The notes: a model not told the origin generated them from the sequence alone. A stretch of DNA of 64,000 nt from Nostoc sp. TCL26-01 (GCF_013393945.1 NZ_CP040297.1:62001-126000); one strand, 5' to 3'. Counted from the stretch's first letter, positions 18,201 through 27,105 are shown. Translations and numbers: made by a program.

Positions 18201-21178
18201 GGTATGCTATTCATGGGATGGTGATGTCTGCTTTCTTGGGAGATGTTATTACAGGCTATGCTTTTGGTAAATTGGCGCTAAATTTACTAGAAAAATTGCT
18301 AATACAAGAGCTGAAAACTATCGTGATGTTTCTGTTTGGCTGCTTTATTCAGCACCATCAAGAGGAATTAAGTGCCACAGTCCCTATTTTGAAAGCAGCT
18401 TACCATGCAGGAATAGAAACAGGTAACTTCGTTCACGCTGGTTATGCCCTAGCAACGCACAGTAATGCCAGATTTTTTAGTGGTGCAGAACTAGATAGTT
18501 TTGTGCAAGACATGACAGATTATAGTGTGGCATTGGCTCAGGTGAAACAATATTCGGCTCAAGCGTATGTAGATATGGGAAGGCAAATAGCCGAAAACTT
18601 GATGCAACCAGTCATGCAACCACATTGCTTAATCGGCAATGCTTACAATGAAACAGTCATGCTGCCTAAGCATCAGCAGGATCATGATCTTACAGCGATC
18701 GCTGAACTTTATATCTACAAACTGCTACTTGCTTACTGTTTTGGTAATTATACAGATGCTAGCAACTACATTGCCCAAGCTCAGTTATATTTTATGGCAC
18801 TATCGGGAACGGTTTATATTCCCGTTTTCCACTTTTATGCAGCTCTAACATATCTAGCACTTTTCCCCACTCAGCCAGAAATCGAGTCAGCCGAAAGTTT
18901 AGCTCTAGCTCAAACTCATCAAACCATACTGCATCAATGGGCGCAAAATAACCCCATGAATCATTTACACAAATGGTATTTAGTTGCAGCTGAACATCAC
19001 AGAGTTTTGGGTGAAAAAATTGCTGCCATTGAATGTTATGACAAAGCCATCACCCTGGCAAAAGCACATCAATTCATTCACGAAGAAGCCTTAGCCAACG
19101 AACTGGCAGCAAAATTCTATCTCGACTGGAGTAAAGAGCGCCTTGCCAGAGAACACATAATCCAAGCTTATTATGGCTATGCTCACTGGGGTGCAAAAGC
19201 CAAAGTTGCCCATCTAGAAGAATCTTACCCACAACTCCTAGCTCCCATCCTCAAACAAACTCGGACGACGCTCTCAGTTAACGAAACTCTATTCACTTTT
19301 GCCAATGTCACCTGTACCAGTTCAGCCACTGCCACCAATCACAGTATTGCTGTAGCCTTAGACTTAGCAGCGATTCTTCAAGCTTCCCAAACCATCTCCA
19401 GTGAAATCGAACTGGAAAAACTACTGGTATCTTTGCTAGATATTGTCATCGAAAATGCCGGAGCTGATAAGTGTGTATTCATGCTAATGGAGTCAGATCA
19501 ATTATTGATTCGGGCATTAGCAAAGCTGGATAGCAATACCCAAATACTCACCCATTCACAGCCTGTAGAAGACTCCTTAGATGTGCCAGTTGGCTTAATT
19601 CATACCGTCAAGCGCAGTTTAGAACATGTGGTAATTACTGATGCCACAGTGCATATATCATTAATTAATGACTCTTACATTCAGCAACGACAGCCGAAAA
19701 GTATCTTGTGTAGCCCCATTTTGCATCAGGGTAAGTTGCTAGCTGTATTGTACTTAGAAAACAATGTTACTACTGGAGCCTTTACCAGCGATCGCGTCGA
19801 ACTCCTCAACTTACTTTGCACTCAAACAGCAATTTCTCTAGAAAATGCCCGACTTTATCGCCATTCCCAAAATTATGCCCAACAGTTAGAGCAATCTGTA
19901 GCGAAATTACAAGCCAATGAAATCCGGTTTCACAATTTGGCAAATAATATTCCTGGGATGGTATACCAATTCCGTCTAGCCCCAGATGGTTCAACTTCTA
20001 CACCCTACGTTAGTTCTGGCTGTTGGGACTTATACGGGTTAGATCCAGACGAGGTAATGGCAGGAAAGCAAAGCCTTTACACCTTACACCATCCTGACGA
20101 TCATCCAGCCATTTATCAGGCGATCGCCTACTCTGCCCAAAATCTGACCCCATTTGAGCAAGAATGGCGGATTATCCTGCCGTCAGGAACGGTGAAATGG
20201 GTACAATCGGCGGCTCGCCCACAACGCGAAGACGATGGCGCTATCCTGTGGGATGGGGTGGTAATTGATATTAGCGATGTTCATAAAGAACTACACTTAC
20301 GCAAACAGGCAGAAATTTCTCTACAACAAGCCCAATTACAAATTATCCAAAGTGAAAAGATGTCAGCATTGGGTAATTTAGTTGCTGGTGTTGCTCACGA
20401 AATGAATAATCCCCTCGGTTTTATGGCTGCAAGTCTTAAACAAGCCAAACCAGCGATCGCTGATATTGTAGAACATTTAAAACTCTATCAAGCAAAACTG
20501 CCTCATGGCAGTGATGAAATTAACGATCATGCCAGAGAAATCGACCTAGATTACAGTTTAGAAGACTTACCAAAAATGCTGGATGCCATGACAATGGCTT
20601 GTGACAGACTCAAAAATATTAGCACCAGTTTGAGAACATTTTCTCGTGCTGATAAAGATTACAAAGTCCTATTTAATATCCATGAAGGTATAGATAGCAC
20701 AATTTTAATTTTAAAACATCGTCTCAAAGCTAACGAACAACATCCCCTCATTGAAGTGATCAAAAATTACGGTAATTTACCTAAAATTGAATGCTTTCCT
20801 GGGCAACTAAATCAAGTATTTATGAATATTATTGCTAATGCCATTGATGCCTTAGAAGAATCAAATCATGGACGTAGATTTGAGGAAATTAAAGATAATC
20901 CCAACTGCATTACAATCACAACTTCAGCCCAAGAGCAGCAAATTCAAATTGTCATTGCTGATAACGGCATCGGCATGACAGAACAAGTCAAACAGAAGAT
21001 TTTTGACCACTTATTTACTACCAAAGCTGTCGGTAAAGGTACAGGCTTAGGACTTGCGATCGCTCGGCAAATTGTCGAAGAAACTCACACTGGCACGCTG
21101 AACTGTATTTCTGTTTTAGCAAAAGGTACAGAATTTGTGATTACCTTACCAGTGTCAACAAAATCAGAACGGATGTAG
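15272..21178 (+). CDS. Hybrid Ser/Thr kinase - AAA ATPase - GAF - PAS - histidine kinase
   Basis: This 1,968-residue signalling protein has five parts. A protein kinase domain (about 5-310) carries HKDIKPVNILI and DFS in place of DFG. An AAA/NACHT-like ATPase follows (Walker A GFSGIGKTA near residue 355; FIDDLQWAD), then a long helical TPR-like region (about 640-1340). A GAF domain (about 1367-1520) and a PAS domain (about 1550-1670) precede a histidine kinase with phospho-acceptor His1709 in VAHEMNNPLG and ATP-binding DNGIGM and GTGLGLAI. This architecture is common in heterocystous cyanobacteria and its inputs are unknown. ATG 15272 was preferred to TTG 15233. The kinase domain contains a translated repeat insertion at 15972-16053. 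There is no receiver domain, so a separate response regulator is needed. Confidence 0.9.
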   Translation: MNPNTVSISGYQVNEEIYNGSRTVVYRGYRESDRLKVVIKLLKNHYPSFSELLAFRNQYTIAKNLNSPLIIQTYSLEPYQNGYGLIMEDFGGISLRTWGIEGKLRSLAEFLPVAIALCDALNILYHNRIIHKDIKPVNILINPDTQQVKLIDFSIASLLAKETQTFINPHILEGTLAYISPEQTGRMNRSIDYRTDFYSLGVTFYELLTGELPFISDDPMELVHCHLAKIPTVLGNREQVTGDREQVTGDRGQGIGNREEIPQVLSDIVMKLMAKNAEDRYQTALGLKFDLENCLHQLTTTGQIQHFAIAQRDVGDRFIIPDQLYGRETPVKTLLAAFERVSLGATEMMLVAGFSGIGKTAVVNEVHKPIVRQRGYFIKGKYDQFQRNIPFSAFLQAFRDLIKQLLTETDAQIQQWRNQILAALGDNAQVIIQVIPELSQIIGTQPPVPELSGTAAQNRFNLLFPKFTQVFTSAEHPLVIFIDDLQWADTASLNLIQLFMTDTKYLLLIGAYRDNEVTPGHPLISTLSDLAKTGVTINKITLAPLSQLQVNKLVADTLKCTESYVYHLSGLIYQKTKGNPFFTTQFLKALHQENCIQFDFELGCWQCDITQVNQQTLTDDVVAFMAWQLGKLPPSIQRVLQLAACIGNQFDLATLVIVSEQSEIVLATELWQALQAGLILPISDVYKFYQGEHHDKLELAKANTTQQLAQYKFLHDRVQQAAYSLIPTHQKQATHLKIGQLLQQNLSEIEQAEKLFDIVGHLNKARDLISQPQAQETLAQLNLKAGIKSRKSTAYAAAREYLQTGIELLQPNSWQHQYELTLHLHIAAAEVSYLHGDFDSLEQIGTLVLQKSQTILDKVKIYEIQIAAQTLQSNVLQAIAIGRKALSEFGIELPLEADEAKISQALQALATQLAGRQVADLIDLPLTTDTNTQAAMQVMGMLFAPIIQGMPSLLPLLSSTMVSLSLQSGNSVASTTGYAIHGMVMSAFLGDVITGYAFGKLALNLLEKLLIQELKTIVMFLFGCFIQHHQEELSATVPILKAAYHAGIETGNFVHAGYALATHSNARFFSGAELDSFVQDMTDYSVALAQVKQYSAQAYVDMGRQIAENLMQPVMQPHCLIGNAYNETVMLPKHQQDHDLTAIAELYIYKLLLAYCFGNYTDASNYIAQAQLYFMALSGTVYIPVFHFYAALTYLALFPTQPEIESAESLALAQTHQTILHQWAQNNPMNHLHKWYLVAAEHHRVLGEKIAAIECYDKAITLAKAHQFIHEEALANELAAKFYLDWSKERLAREHIIQAYYGYAHWGAKAKVAHLEESYPQLLAPILKQTRTTLSVNETLFTFANVTCTSSATATNHSIAVALDLAAILQASQTISSEIELEKLLVSLLDIVIENAGADKCVFMLMESDQLLIRALAKLDSNTQILTHSQPVEDSLDVPVGLIHTVKRSLEHVVITDATVHISLINDSYIQQRQPKSILCSPILHQGKLLAVLYLENNVTTGAFTSDRVELLNLLCTQTAISLENARLYRHSQNYAQQLEQSVAKLQANEIRFHNLANNIPGMVYQFRLAPDGSTSTPYVSSGCWDLYGLDPDEVMAGKQSLYTLHHPDDHPAIYQAIAYSAQNLTPFEQEWRIILPSGTVKWVQSAARPQREDDGAILWDGVVIDISDVHKELHLRKQAEISLQQAQLQIIQSEKMSALGNLVAGVAHEMNNPLGFMAASLKQAKPAIADIVEHLKLYQAKLPHGSDEINDHAREIDLDYSLEDLPKMLDAMTMACDRLKNISTSLRTFSRADKDYKVLFNIHEGIDSTILILKHRLKANEQHPLIEVIKNYGNLPKIECFPGQLNQVFMNIIANAIDALEESNHGRRFEEIKDNPNCITITTSAQEQQIQIVIADNGIGMTEQVKQKIFDHLFTTKAVGKGTGLGLAIARQIVEETHTGTLNCISVLAKGTEFVITLPVSTKSERM
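15972..16053 (+). repeat. Translated short-repeat insertion in the kinase domain
   Basis: Units such as GGGAACAGGTGACAGGGGAC, normally intergenic in such genomes, run in frame for about 27 codons and encode NREQVTGDREQVTGDRGQG-like residues in the C-lobe of the Ser/Thr kinase (about residues 234-262). Confidence 0.75.
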
Positions 21179-21228
21179 TTGCACACACATTAAAATCAGC
21201 GAGATTTTATGTGCGATCGCTACAACTT

Positions 21229-21300
21229 ATATCATTTCACGTTAATCATGATACACATAAATTATGTAAAGACGTTGCAATGCCACGTCTCTACTATTTA
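21229..21300. mobile_element. ATACC-family foldback element, truncated copy
   Basis: It begins TATCATTTCACGTTAATCAT, matches the left and central parts of the complete copies at 27106-27198 and 46454-46545, and stops where the dciA-like gene ends. The dciA stop codon (21294-21296) lies inside the element sequence. Confidence 0.6.
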
Positions 21301-21833
21301 ACGCTACAAAATGCACAAACGCCCCAGCGTTGGAGTTCACCGGGAGGTGTCGGGCATTGGCAATGAGGGCAGAGGGGTAAATCTTGCGATCGCTCTTGTC
21401 TCATCTTGGCCCAATTCTGGAACACCTGATTAACATCTTGATTTATAGGTGCAACTTTACCATCATAGACATCATCAGCCAAATCACCCAAAAAACTGGG
21501 ATGTTGATTCACCGTTGATTCTGACTCAACCACAGGTGGATGATATTGCCAACCAGCCGTAGCAAAACGAATATCTACTAAAGGCTGAGATAGCTTTTCA
21601 TTTAACTTCAAAAGTAATTTTTGGCGGCTAAATGTCAAATTCTGCGCCCAAGCAGCACTAGAAGTTGCCACTCGTAAGACATCACGTTGCACTGATAAAG
21701 GTTGAGTTTCGGCAGCAATTATCACCCCCACAACTTCCGCCCAATATTGACACACTTGCTGAAATGGTTGTTCTTGCCATTTAGCTTGCTTTTGCAAAAC
21801 ACTTAAAATATCATTGACAGATTTTAAAGACAT
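21294..21833 (-). CDS. DciA-like DUF721 protein with C-terminal zinc-ribbon-like motif
   Basis: It is 179 residues if started at ATG 21833 (MSLKSVNDIL); a longer start at 21869 would overlap the divergent gene. The N-terminal half (about 1-100) carries the DUF721/DciA pattern WAEVVG, LSVQRDVLRVATSSAAWAQNL and LLLKLNE. DciA proteins load or escort the replicative helicase DnaB in bacteria without DnaC. The C-terminus has CPHC and CAFC pairs 17 residues apart, suggesting a zinc ribbon. The last codon and stop lie within a repeat element, so the tail may have been remodelled. Confidence 0.8.
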   Translation of the reverse strand: MSLKSVNDILSVLQKQAKWQEQPFQQVCQYWAEVVGVIIAAETQPLSVQRDVLRVATSSAAWAQNLTFSRQKLLLKLNEKLSQPLVDIRFATAGWQYHPPVVESESTVNQHPSFLGDLADDVYDGKVAPINQDVNQVFQNWAKMRQERSQDLPLCPHCQCPTPPGELQRWGVCAFCSVK

Positions 21834-21854
21834 TGAAAAGCAGGTATTGAGGTA

Positions 21855-23048
21855 ATGAGTCAAAATCATCTCACAGATGCCGACACTGGATTAAAACCAG
21901 GATTAGCAGCAGCATTAGCAAGTTTAGAAGTGCAGTTAGAACAAGAGTTAACCCGTTACCGACGCACTCGCATGGGCGTGAAAGCAGCTAACCAGCCCCG
22001 TGTAAATAGTTATGCTAACAATTATCCTCAAGAATCGCCTACTAGAAATGCCACAGTAGCAGATACCCCACCAGCAGAAATCAAACTTCCTATCAATGCC
22101 ATTGTGGAAACTCCGCCAGAAATACCAGTAGCCACTATCACCACAGCCATAACTGATACACCGCAAATACCCCCTAAACCTGAAGCCAACACACAAATTC
22201 CCCTACCTGCGGCTAGTGTTAACGATAGTAGTATGGTGTCAGCGATCGCTCAATCTTATCCAGGTGAAAAACTGTTAGCAGAAGAAACTCCCAGCCAACC
22301 CGATGACTATTTAGAATCCAGTGAAGCCCTATTACGTAGTTTGACAGATGAACAACCCGAAACCACTCAACCCAATAATTCTAGTGATAGTCTATTATCT
22401 CCTCTGGGTATAGGTTCCATGCTGCTGTTATTGGTAGCCAGCCTGACATTAGGTTACGTAGTTTTTAACCCCAAAAGTTTACCTCAGCTAAATTTTAGTA
22501 AATTATTCAACAGCAACTCATCTCCCAAGGCAGAAAATCCCCAAACAGTTGCTGATCAATCCCAACCCCAGTTACAGCCAGAACCTACACTCATACCTAA
22601 ATATCCCAATCTAGCCGCCAAAGAGTTTCCCGAAGTCCGCAACCCTAATGATGTAGTCGGCTTACAACCCAAAGTCCAACCAACGCCTACAGCACTACCA
22701 GTCAACCCCGTTCCCATTCAACCCCTAGTTATTCCTCCAGTTGCCAGCCCAGTACCACAACTACAGCCTTTACCATCCCTGAATGTATCACCAAAGCCTC
22801 AAGCAACTGCAACACCATCCCCAGCCAATGCAGAAATCAAACCGTCAGCAGACGGAGTGTTTCATATCGTGGTAGATAATCAAGGTAATAATGCTCTGAC
22901 AAATGCCAGAAAAATAGTTCCCGATGCCTACTTGTCACGCAACAGCACATTAATTTATCTGGCTACACTCAAGACAAAAGAAGAAGCGCAACAAAGGTTA
23001 AAACAGCTACAAGCTAAAGGGATTAAAGCCAGAGTGCAGCAACCGTGA
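21855..23048 (+). CDS. Single-pass membrane protein with SPOR-like C-terminus
   Basis: The protein has 397 residues. A cytoplasmic N-terminus starting with a predicted helix (LAAALASLEVQLEQELTRYRR) is followed by a low-complexity Pro/Thr region, one transmembrane segment (GIGSMLLLLVASLTLGYVVF, about 186-205), a proline-rich periplasmic linker (about 215-330) and a compact C-terminal domain (about 335-397). That domain ends with EEAQQRLKQLQAKGIKARV, the pattern of SPOR peptidoglycan-binding domains. A septal or cell-wall role is inferred. It is divergent from the DciA-like gene. Confidence 0.7.
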   Translation: MSQNHLTDADTGLKPGLAAALASLEVQLEQELTRYRRTRMGVKAANQPRVNSYANNYPQESPTRNATVADTPPAEIKLPINAIVETPPEIPVATITTAITDTPQIPPKPEANTQIPLPAASVNDSSMVSAIAQSYPGEKLLAEETPSQPDDYLESSEALLRSLTDEQPETTQPNNSSDSLLSPLGIGSMLLLLVASLTLGYVVFNPKSLPQLNFSKLFNSNSSPKAENPQTVADQSQPQLQPEPTLIPKYPNLAAKEFPEVRNPNDVVGLQPKVQPTPTALPVNPVPIQPLVIPPVASPVPQLQPLPSLNVSPKPQATATPSPANAEIKPSADGVFHIVVDNQGNNALTNARKIVPDAYLSRNSTLIYLATLKTKEEAQQRLKQLQAKGIKARVQQP

Positions 23049-23164
23049 CTTGTAAAAATTTACGATACCATAGGGGAAACAAGAGATCAAATCAAAAAAA
23101 TTAATTTTGAATTTTGCATTCCCTCTGGGGCTGACTGGCGGAAAATGAATGGAGAGCCGAGACT

Positions 23165-23866
23165 ATGGAATTAATCAAGCGTATCCAACGGGTGATTCGC
23201 GCTAACCTCAACAGTGTGCTAGCCAGTACAGAAGATCCAGAAAAAATTCTGGAACAAACCGTCATGGAAATGCAAGAAAATTTACTGCGACTGCGACAGG
23301 GAGTAGCACAAGCGATCGCCACCCAAAAACGCACAGAACGCCAAGCAGCATCGGCTCAATCCACAGCAGAAGAATGGTATCGTCGCGCCCAATTAGCCAT
23401 CCAACAAGGTAATGAACCTTTAGCCAGAGAAGCCTTGACAAAACGCCAAGCTTATGTACAAACTGCCACCACCCTGACTCAACAAAGAGGAGAGCAAGTA
23501 GAAATAGTAGATAGACTCAAAAAAGATATGCGGACACTGGAGTTAAAAATTGCCGAAGCAAAAACCAAAAAGGATATGTACATTGCTCGCGCTCGTTCAG
23601 CCGAAGCATCGTATAAACTCCAAGAAATGTTAAGCGGTACATCTGCAACTAGCAGCTTGAGTGCTTTTGAGCGCATGGAAGAAAAAGTTTTGCAAATAGA
23701 AGCCAAATCAGAACTCATCAATCAACTCGGCAGTGACGACTTACAAAAAAAATTCGCTACTCTAGAAGCTGCCCAAGACATTGACACCGAAATAGCAGCC
23801 ATGAAAACCCAAGCCCTACACGAAGCTGAAAAGCCTCCGCAACTGCCATCTGGGAGTGGGGAGTGA
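23165..23866 (+). CDS. PspA/IM30 family protein, first paralogue
   Basis: The protein has 233 residues, almost all alpha-helical. It starts with an amphipathic membrane-binding helix (MELIKRIQRVIRANLNSVLA) followed by DPEKILEQTVMEMQENLLRLRQ and long coiled coils to about residue 215. This is the ESCRT-III-like PspA/VIPP1 fold, which binds stressed membranes. It lacks the C-terminal extra helix of VIPP1, so it is the PspA-like member of the pair. The last residues, SGSGE plus stop, are encoded by the GGGAGTG repeat that fills the next intergenic region, so the C-terminus was probably altered by that repeat. Confidence 0.88.
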   Translation: MELIKRIQRVIRANLNSVLASTEDPEKILEQTVMEMQENLLRLRQGVAQAIATQKRTERQAASAQSTAEEWYRRAQLAIQQGNEPLAREALTKRQAYVQTATTLTQQRGEQVEIVDRLKKDMRTLELKIAEAKTKKDMYIARARSAEASYKLQEMLSGTSATSSLSAFERMEEKVLQIEAKSELINQLGSDDLQKKFATLEAAQDIDTEIAAMKTQALHEAEKPPQLPSGSGE

Positions 23867-24285
23867 GGGAGTGCTGAGTGCTGTTAGCGGTAGCGGGGCG
23901 TTTAGCCCGTGCTGAGTGCTGAGTGGGGAGTGTACTTCGACTGCGCTCAGTAACCGGGAGTGAGGGAGTGATGAGTGTTGAGTGGTTAAACTGTAAGATA
24001 TATTTTAAAAATTAGCGGGTATTGAAACGTACTGAACCCAACCGGAAAGATTACATTGAGAGTGGAAGCTATTAAATAATGAAGAGTGATGAGTTAAAAG
24101 TGCTGAGTGAAAATTGAGGAGTGAGAGAAAATTAAGACAGAGGAGCAGAGGAGCAGAGGAGAATAATTAATTACTCTAACTACTCAGCACTCAGCACTCA
24201 GCACTCCCTCACTCCCTCATCACTGAGTAACTTAAAAAGCAAACTGTTCAACCAAGCGCGTAAACTCCAAAGGAAAAATAAAGTT
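23867..24285. repeat. Repeat-rich region between the two PspA/VIPP1 genes
   Basis: The 419 bases contain GGGAGTGAGGGAGTGCTGAG units, a 48-bp module at 23877-23924, GAGCAGAG units at about 24137-24162 and CTCAGCA/CTCCCTCA units at 24181-24222. No gene was seen. Confidence 0.8.
23877..23924 (+). repeat. 48-bp module with GGGGCGTTTAGCCC hairpin, copy 2
   Basis: It is identical to copy 1 (7211-7258) except for GCGGTAGCGG in place of GCGGAAGCGG. It begins about 10 bases after the pspA-like stop codon. Confidence 0.8.
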
Positions 24286-25065
24286 ATGGGATTATTTGAT
24301 CGCATTAAGCGAGTAGTCAGTGCCAACCTCAACGACTTAGTTAATAAAGCTGAAGATCCAGAAAAAATGCTGGAGCAAGCCATCCTGGAGATGCAGGAAG
24401 ACTTGGTACAGTTACGCCAAGGTGTAGCCCAAACCATCGCGGCGCAAAAACGTACAGAGAAACAATATACTGATGCCCAAAATGAAATTAATAAGTGGCA
24501 ACGTAATGCTCAATTGGCATTGCAAAAAGGTGATGAGAACCTAGCACGACAAGCCCTTGAACGGAAAAAAACTTATACCGAAACCAGTACATCTCTCAAA
24601 GCTAGTCTAGATCAACAAGTCACTCAAGTAGACACCCTCAAGCGTAACCTCATCCAGCTAGAAAGCAAAATTTCTGAAGCCAAAACCAAGAAAGAAATGC
24701 TCAAAGCCCGGATTACCACCGCCAAAGCCCAAGAACAACTTCAAGGGATGGTGCGCGGGATGAATACCAGCAGTGCTATGGCTGCTTTTGAGCGCATGGA
24801 AGAAAAAGTCCTGATGCAAGAAGCCCGCGCCCAATCAGCCGCAGAATTGGCAGGCGCAGACTTAGAAACCCAATTTGCTCAACTAGAAGCTGGTAGCGAT
24901 GTAGATGATGAATTAGCAGCCTTGAAAGCCTCCTTGGCTCCTGCACCCGAACAGAATCTACTACCCCCACAACAACAACAGCAACAAGCATCCACTCCTC
25001 CCAAATCGAACGAAGTGGTTGATTCTGAGTTAGATGCCCTCCGCAAACAATTGGATCAATTGTAA
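24286..25065 (+). CDS. vipp1: VIPP1/IM30 membrane-remodelling protein, second paralogue
   Basis: The 259-residue protein has the same ESCRT-III-like fold as its upstream neighbour: amphipathic helix MGLFDRIKRVVSANLNDLV, DPEKMLEQAILEMQEDLVQLRQ and coiled coils. Unlike the neighbour it has a Gln/Pro linker (about 221-238) and a C-terminal helix ending SELDALRKQLDQL, the hallmark of VIPP1, which maintains thylakoid membranes in cyanobacteria and chloroplasts. The two genes probably arose by duplication and are now separated by 419 bases of repeats, so they are likely transcribed independently. Confidence 0.88.
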   Translation: MGLFDRIKRVVSANLNDLVNKAEDPEKMLEQAILEMQEDLVQLRQGVAQTIAAQKRTEKQYTDAQNEINKWQRNAQLALQKGDENLARQALERKKTYTETSTSLKASLDQQVTQVDTLKRNLIQLESKISEAKTKKEMLKARITTAKAQEQLQGMVRGMNTSSAMAAFERMEEKVLMQEARAQSAAELAGADLETQFAQLEAGSDVDDELAALKASLAPAPEQNLLPPQQQQQQASTPPKSNEVVDSELDALRKQLDQL

Positions 25066-25119
25066 ATTTGCCGATAACCATGACATATAGTCCCACACCT
25101 CTTGGTTGTGGGATTTTGT

Positions 25120-25265
25120 TTAGTTAGTCAATAGTCAATGGTCAATAGTCATTAGTCATTAGTCATTAGTCATTAGTCAATGGTCAATAGTCATTAGTCA
25201 TTAGTCATTAGTCATTAGCTATCCTCTATACTCCCCTTGTCCCCTTGTCCCCCTGTCCCCTGTCG
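25120..25265. repeat. Long TAGTCAT heptamer array and CCCCTGT units
   Basis: At least twelve TAGTCAT/TAGTCAA/TGGTCAA heptamers run from 25125 to about 25220, followed by CCCCTTGT/CCCCTGT units to 25265. Confidence 0.85.
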
Positions 25266-25350
25266 CCTTCCAATTTCCCTAAACTGACTACTTTGGTATA
25301 GAGTATTCTGTGTATCAACATTGTATTGATGTCAACTAATGGAGACTGCA

Positions 25351-25686
25351 ATGAGTAAGGGTGTAATCACCATCACTGATGCTGAGTTTGAAACCGAAGT
25401 GTTGAAAGCCAAGCAGCCTGTATTAGTTTACTTTTGGGCTTCTTGGTGTGGGCCTTGTCAGCTAATGTCGCCGTTAATTAATCTGGCTGCTAATACCTAC
25501 AGCGATCGCCTCAAGGTGGTCAAACTAGAAATCGATCCTAATCCTGTTACAGTCAAACAATACCAAGTAGAAGGTGTTCCAGCTCTGAGACTATTTAAAG
25601 GACAAGAACTATTAGACTCTACCGAAGGAGTGATTGGCAAAGACAAATTACTCAATTTCCTAGATTCGCATTTAAATAATAATTAG
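25351..25686 (+). CDS. Thioredoxin-like protein
   Basis: This is a 111-residue single thioredoxin domain with the active site WCGPC (FWASWCGPCQLMSP, about residues 28-32) and the cis-proline loop VEGVPALRLF. It would reduce disulfides in the cytoplasm. I chose ATG 25351 rather than 25339 because GGAG lies just upstream of the former. It sits 66-75 bases before the aminotransferase gene, in the same direction, with heptamer repeats between. The charge pattern differs from classical TrxA, so it is probably one of the minor cyanobacterial thioredoxins. Confidence 0.88.
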   Translation: MSKGVITITDAEFETEVLKAKQPVLVYFWASWCGPCQLMSPLINLAANTYSDRLKVVKLEIDPNPVTVKQYQVEGVPALRLFKGQELLDSTEGVIGKDKLLNFLDSHLNNN

Positions 25687-25755
25687 TCCATAGTCAATAG
25701 TCCATAGCCATGACTAATGACTGTTGACTGTTGACTAATGACTAATGACCAATGA
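25687..25755. repeat. Heptamer array running into the aminotransferase start
   Basis: TAGTCCATAGTCAAT units change to TGACTAATGACTGT units and end in GACTAATATG. The first candidate start codon of the next gene (25752) is part of a repeat unit. Confidence 0.75.
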
Positions 25756-26948
25756 CTAATATGCAATTTGCTAGCCGTATACAACCCCTAAAATCTAATG
25801 TATTTGCTGATATGGATAGGGCTAAGGCAATCGCCCTAGCAGCAGGTAGAGATTTAATTGATTTGTCTCTAGGATCTTCTGATTTGCCAGCTGAAGCTCA
25901 TGTTTTGGAGGCGATCGCCAAATCCCTTTATGATCCTAGTACCCACGGTTATTTGTTATTTAATGGTACAAGGGAGTTTCGCCAAGCCGCAGCTGATTGG
26001 TACGCACAAAAATTTGGTGTCACAGTTGATCCGGAAACCGAAGTACTACCTTTGATTGGTTCCCAAGAAGGTACAGCGCATTTACCTTTAGCCTTGCTCA
26101 ATCCTGGTGATTTTGCTCTCCTTCTCGATCCTGGCTATCCTTCTCATGCTGGGGGAGTCTACTTAGCTAGTGGGCAAATCTACCCGATGCCATTGCAGGC
26201 AGAAAATGACTTTTTACCAGTATTTACAGATATCCCAACTAGCGTCTTGGCTCAGTCGCGGATGATGGTGTTGAGCTATCCTCATAATCCTACAGCTGCG
26301 ATCGCTCCTCTGTCTTTCTTCAAGGAAGCCGTCGCTTTCTGTCAACAGCACAATATTGCGCTAGTTCACGATTTCCCTTATGTAGATTTGGTGTTTGCTG
26401 GAAATGGGGACTGGGAAAAGCCCTCATCCCTTGTGCCTTCAATTCTCCAAGCTGACCTAGATAAGAGTGTATCTATTGAATTTTTCACTCTTTCCAAGTC
26501 TTACAATATGGGTGGATTCCGCATTGGCTACGCTATCGGTAATGCCCAGTTGATTCAGGCTCTGCGACAAATCAAGGCCGCCGTCGATTTTAATCAGTAT
26601 CGGGGAATTCTGCACGGAGCGATCGCAGCTCTCTCTGGCCCTCAAACAGGAGTGCAAACTGCTGTTGCTACCTTCCGTCAACGGCGTGATACTTTTATTG
26701 ATGCTTTGCACCGCATCGGTTGGTATGTCCCCACCCCCAAAGCTACAATGTACATCTGGGCAAAGTTACCTCCACATTGGCATCAAAACTCTATAGAATT
26801 TTGTACCCAATTAGTGAAACAAACAGGTGTAGCGGCTTCTCCTGGTGCTGGTTTCGGCAAATCTGGCGAAGGATACGTGCGTTTTGCTCTAGTTCACGAG
26901 CCATCTATCCTAGAAACTGCTGTTGAGAGAATCGCAGAATTTCTCTAG
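25752..26948 (+). CDS. PLP-dependent class I/II aminotransferase
   Basis: The protein has 398 residues of the fold-type I aspartate aminotransferase kind. Key elements are GYLLFNGTREFRQA, LIGSQEGTAHL, YPHNPTAA, HDFPYVDLVF and the PLP-binding lysine in LSKSYNMGGFRIGYA. The C-terminal arm has SPGAGFGKSGEGYVRFAL. It resembles the subgroup annotated as LL-diaminopimelate or succinyldiaminopimelate aminotransferases in cyanobacteria, but the exact substrate cannot be told. The first ATG at 25752 lies inside a repeat unit; ATG 25761 (MQFASRIQ) may be the original start. Confidence 0.85.
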   Translation: MTNMQFASRIQPLKSNVFADMDRAKAIALAAGRDLIDLSLGSSDLPAEAHVLEAIAKSLYDPSTHGYLLFNGTREFRQAAADWYAQKFGVTVDPETEVLPLIGSQEGTAHLPLALLNPGDFALLLDPGYPSHAGGVYLASGQIYPMPLQAENDFLPVFTDIPTSVLAQSRMMVLSYPHNPTAAIAPLSFFKEAVAFCQQHNIALVHDFPYVDLVFAGNGDWEKPSSLVPSILQADLDKSVSIEFFTLSKSYNMGGFRIGYAIGNAQLIQALRQIKAAVDFNQYRGILHGAIAALSGPQTGVQTAVATFRQRRDTFIDALHRIGWYVPTPKATMYIWAKLPPHWHQNSIEFCTQLVKQTGVAASPGAGFGKSGEGYVRFALVHEPSILETAVERIAEFL

Positions 26949-27012
26949 TCAAGAAAAATTTAGGTTGGGTAGAGGCTTTGCGTCACCCAACACTATCTGA
27001 AAAACCTCATAT

Positions 27013-27103
27013 CTTGCACCAGGCGACTAGAAGTCGCAGCTACACAGACAAAACCCGCCTACGCGGGTTAAAAGCTTGATTTTATGTTAGTCCGCGCAGG
27101 CGG
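27013..27103. mobile_element. Truncated copy of the 141-bp foldback element
   Basis: It matches the left part of 40852-40992 (CTTGCACC, AGAAGTCGCAGCTACA, CCCGCCTACGCGGG) but loses the right inverted terminus, where the ATACC element begins two bases later. Confidence 0.6.
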
Positions 27104-27105
27104 TG

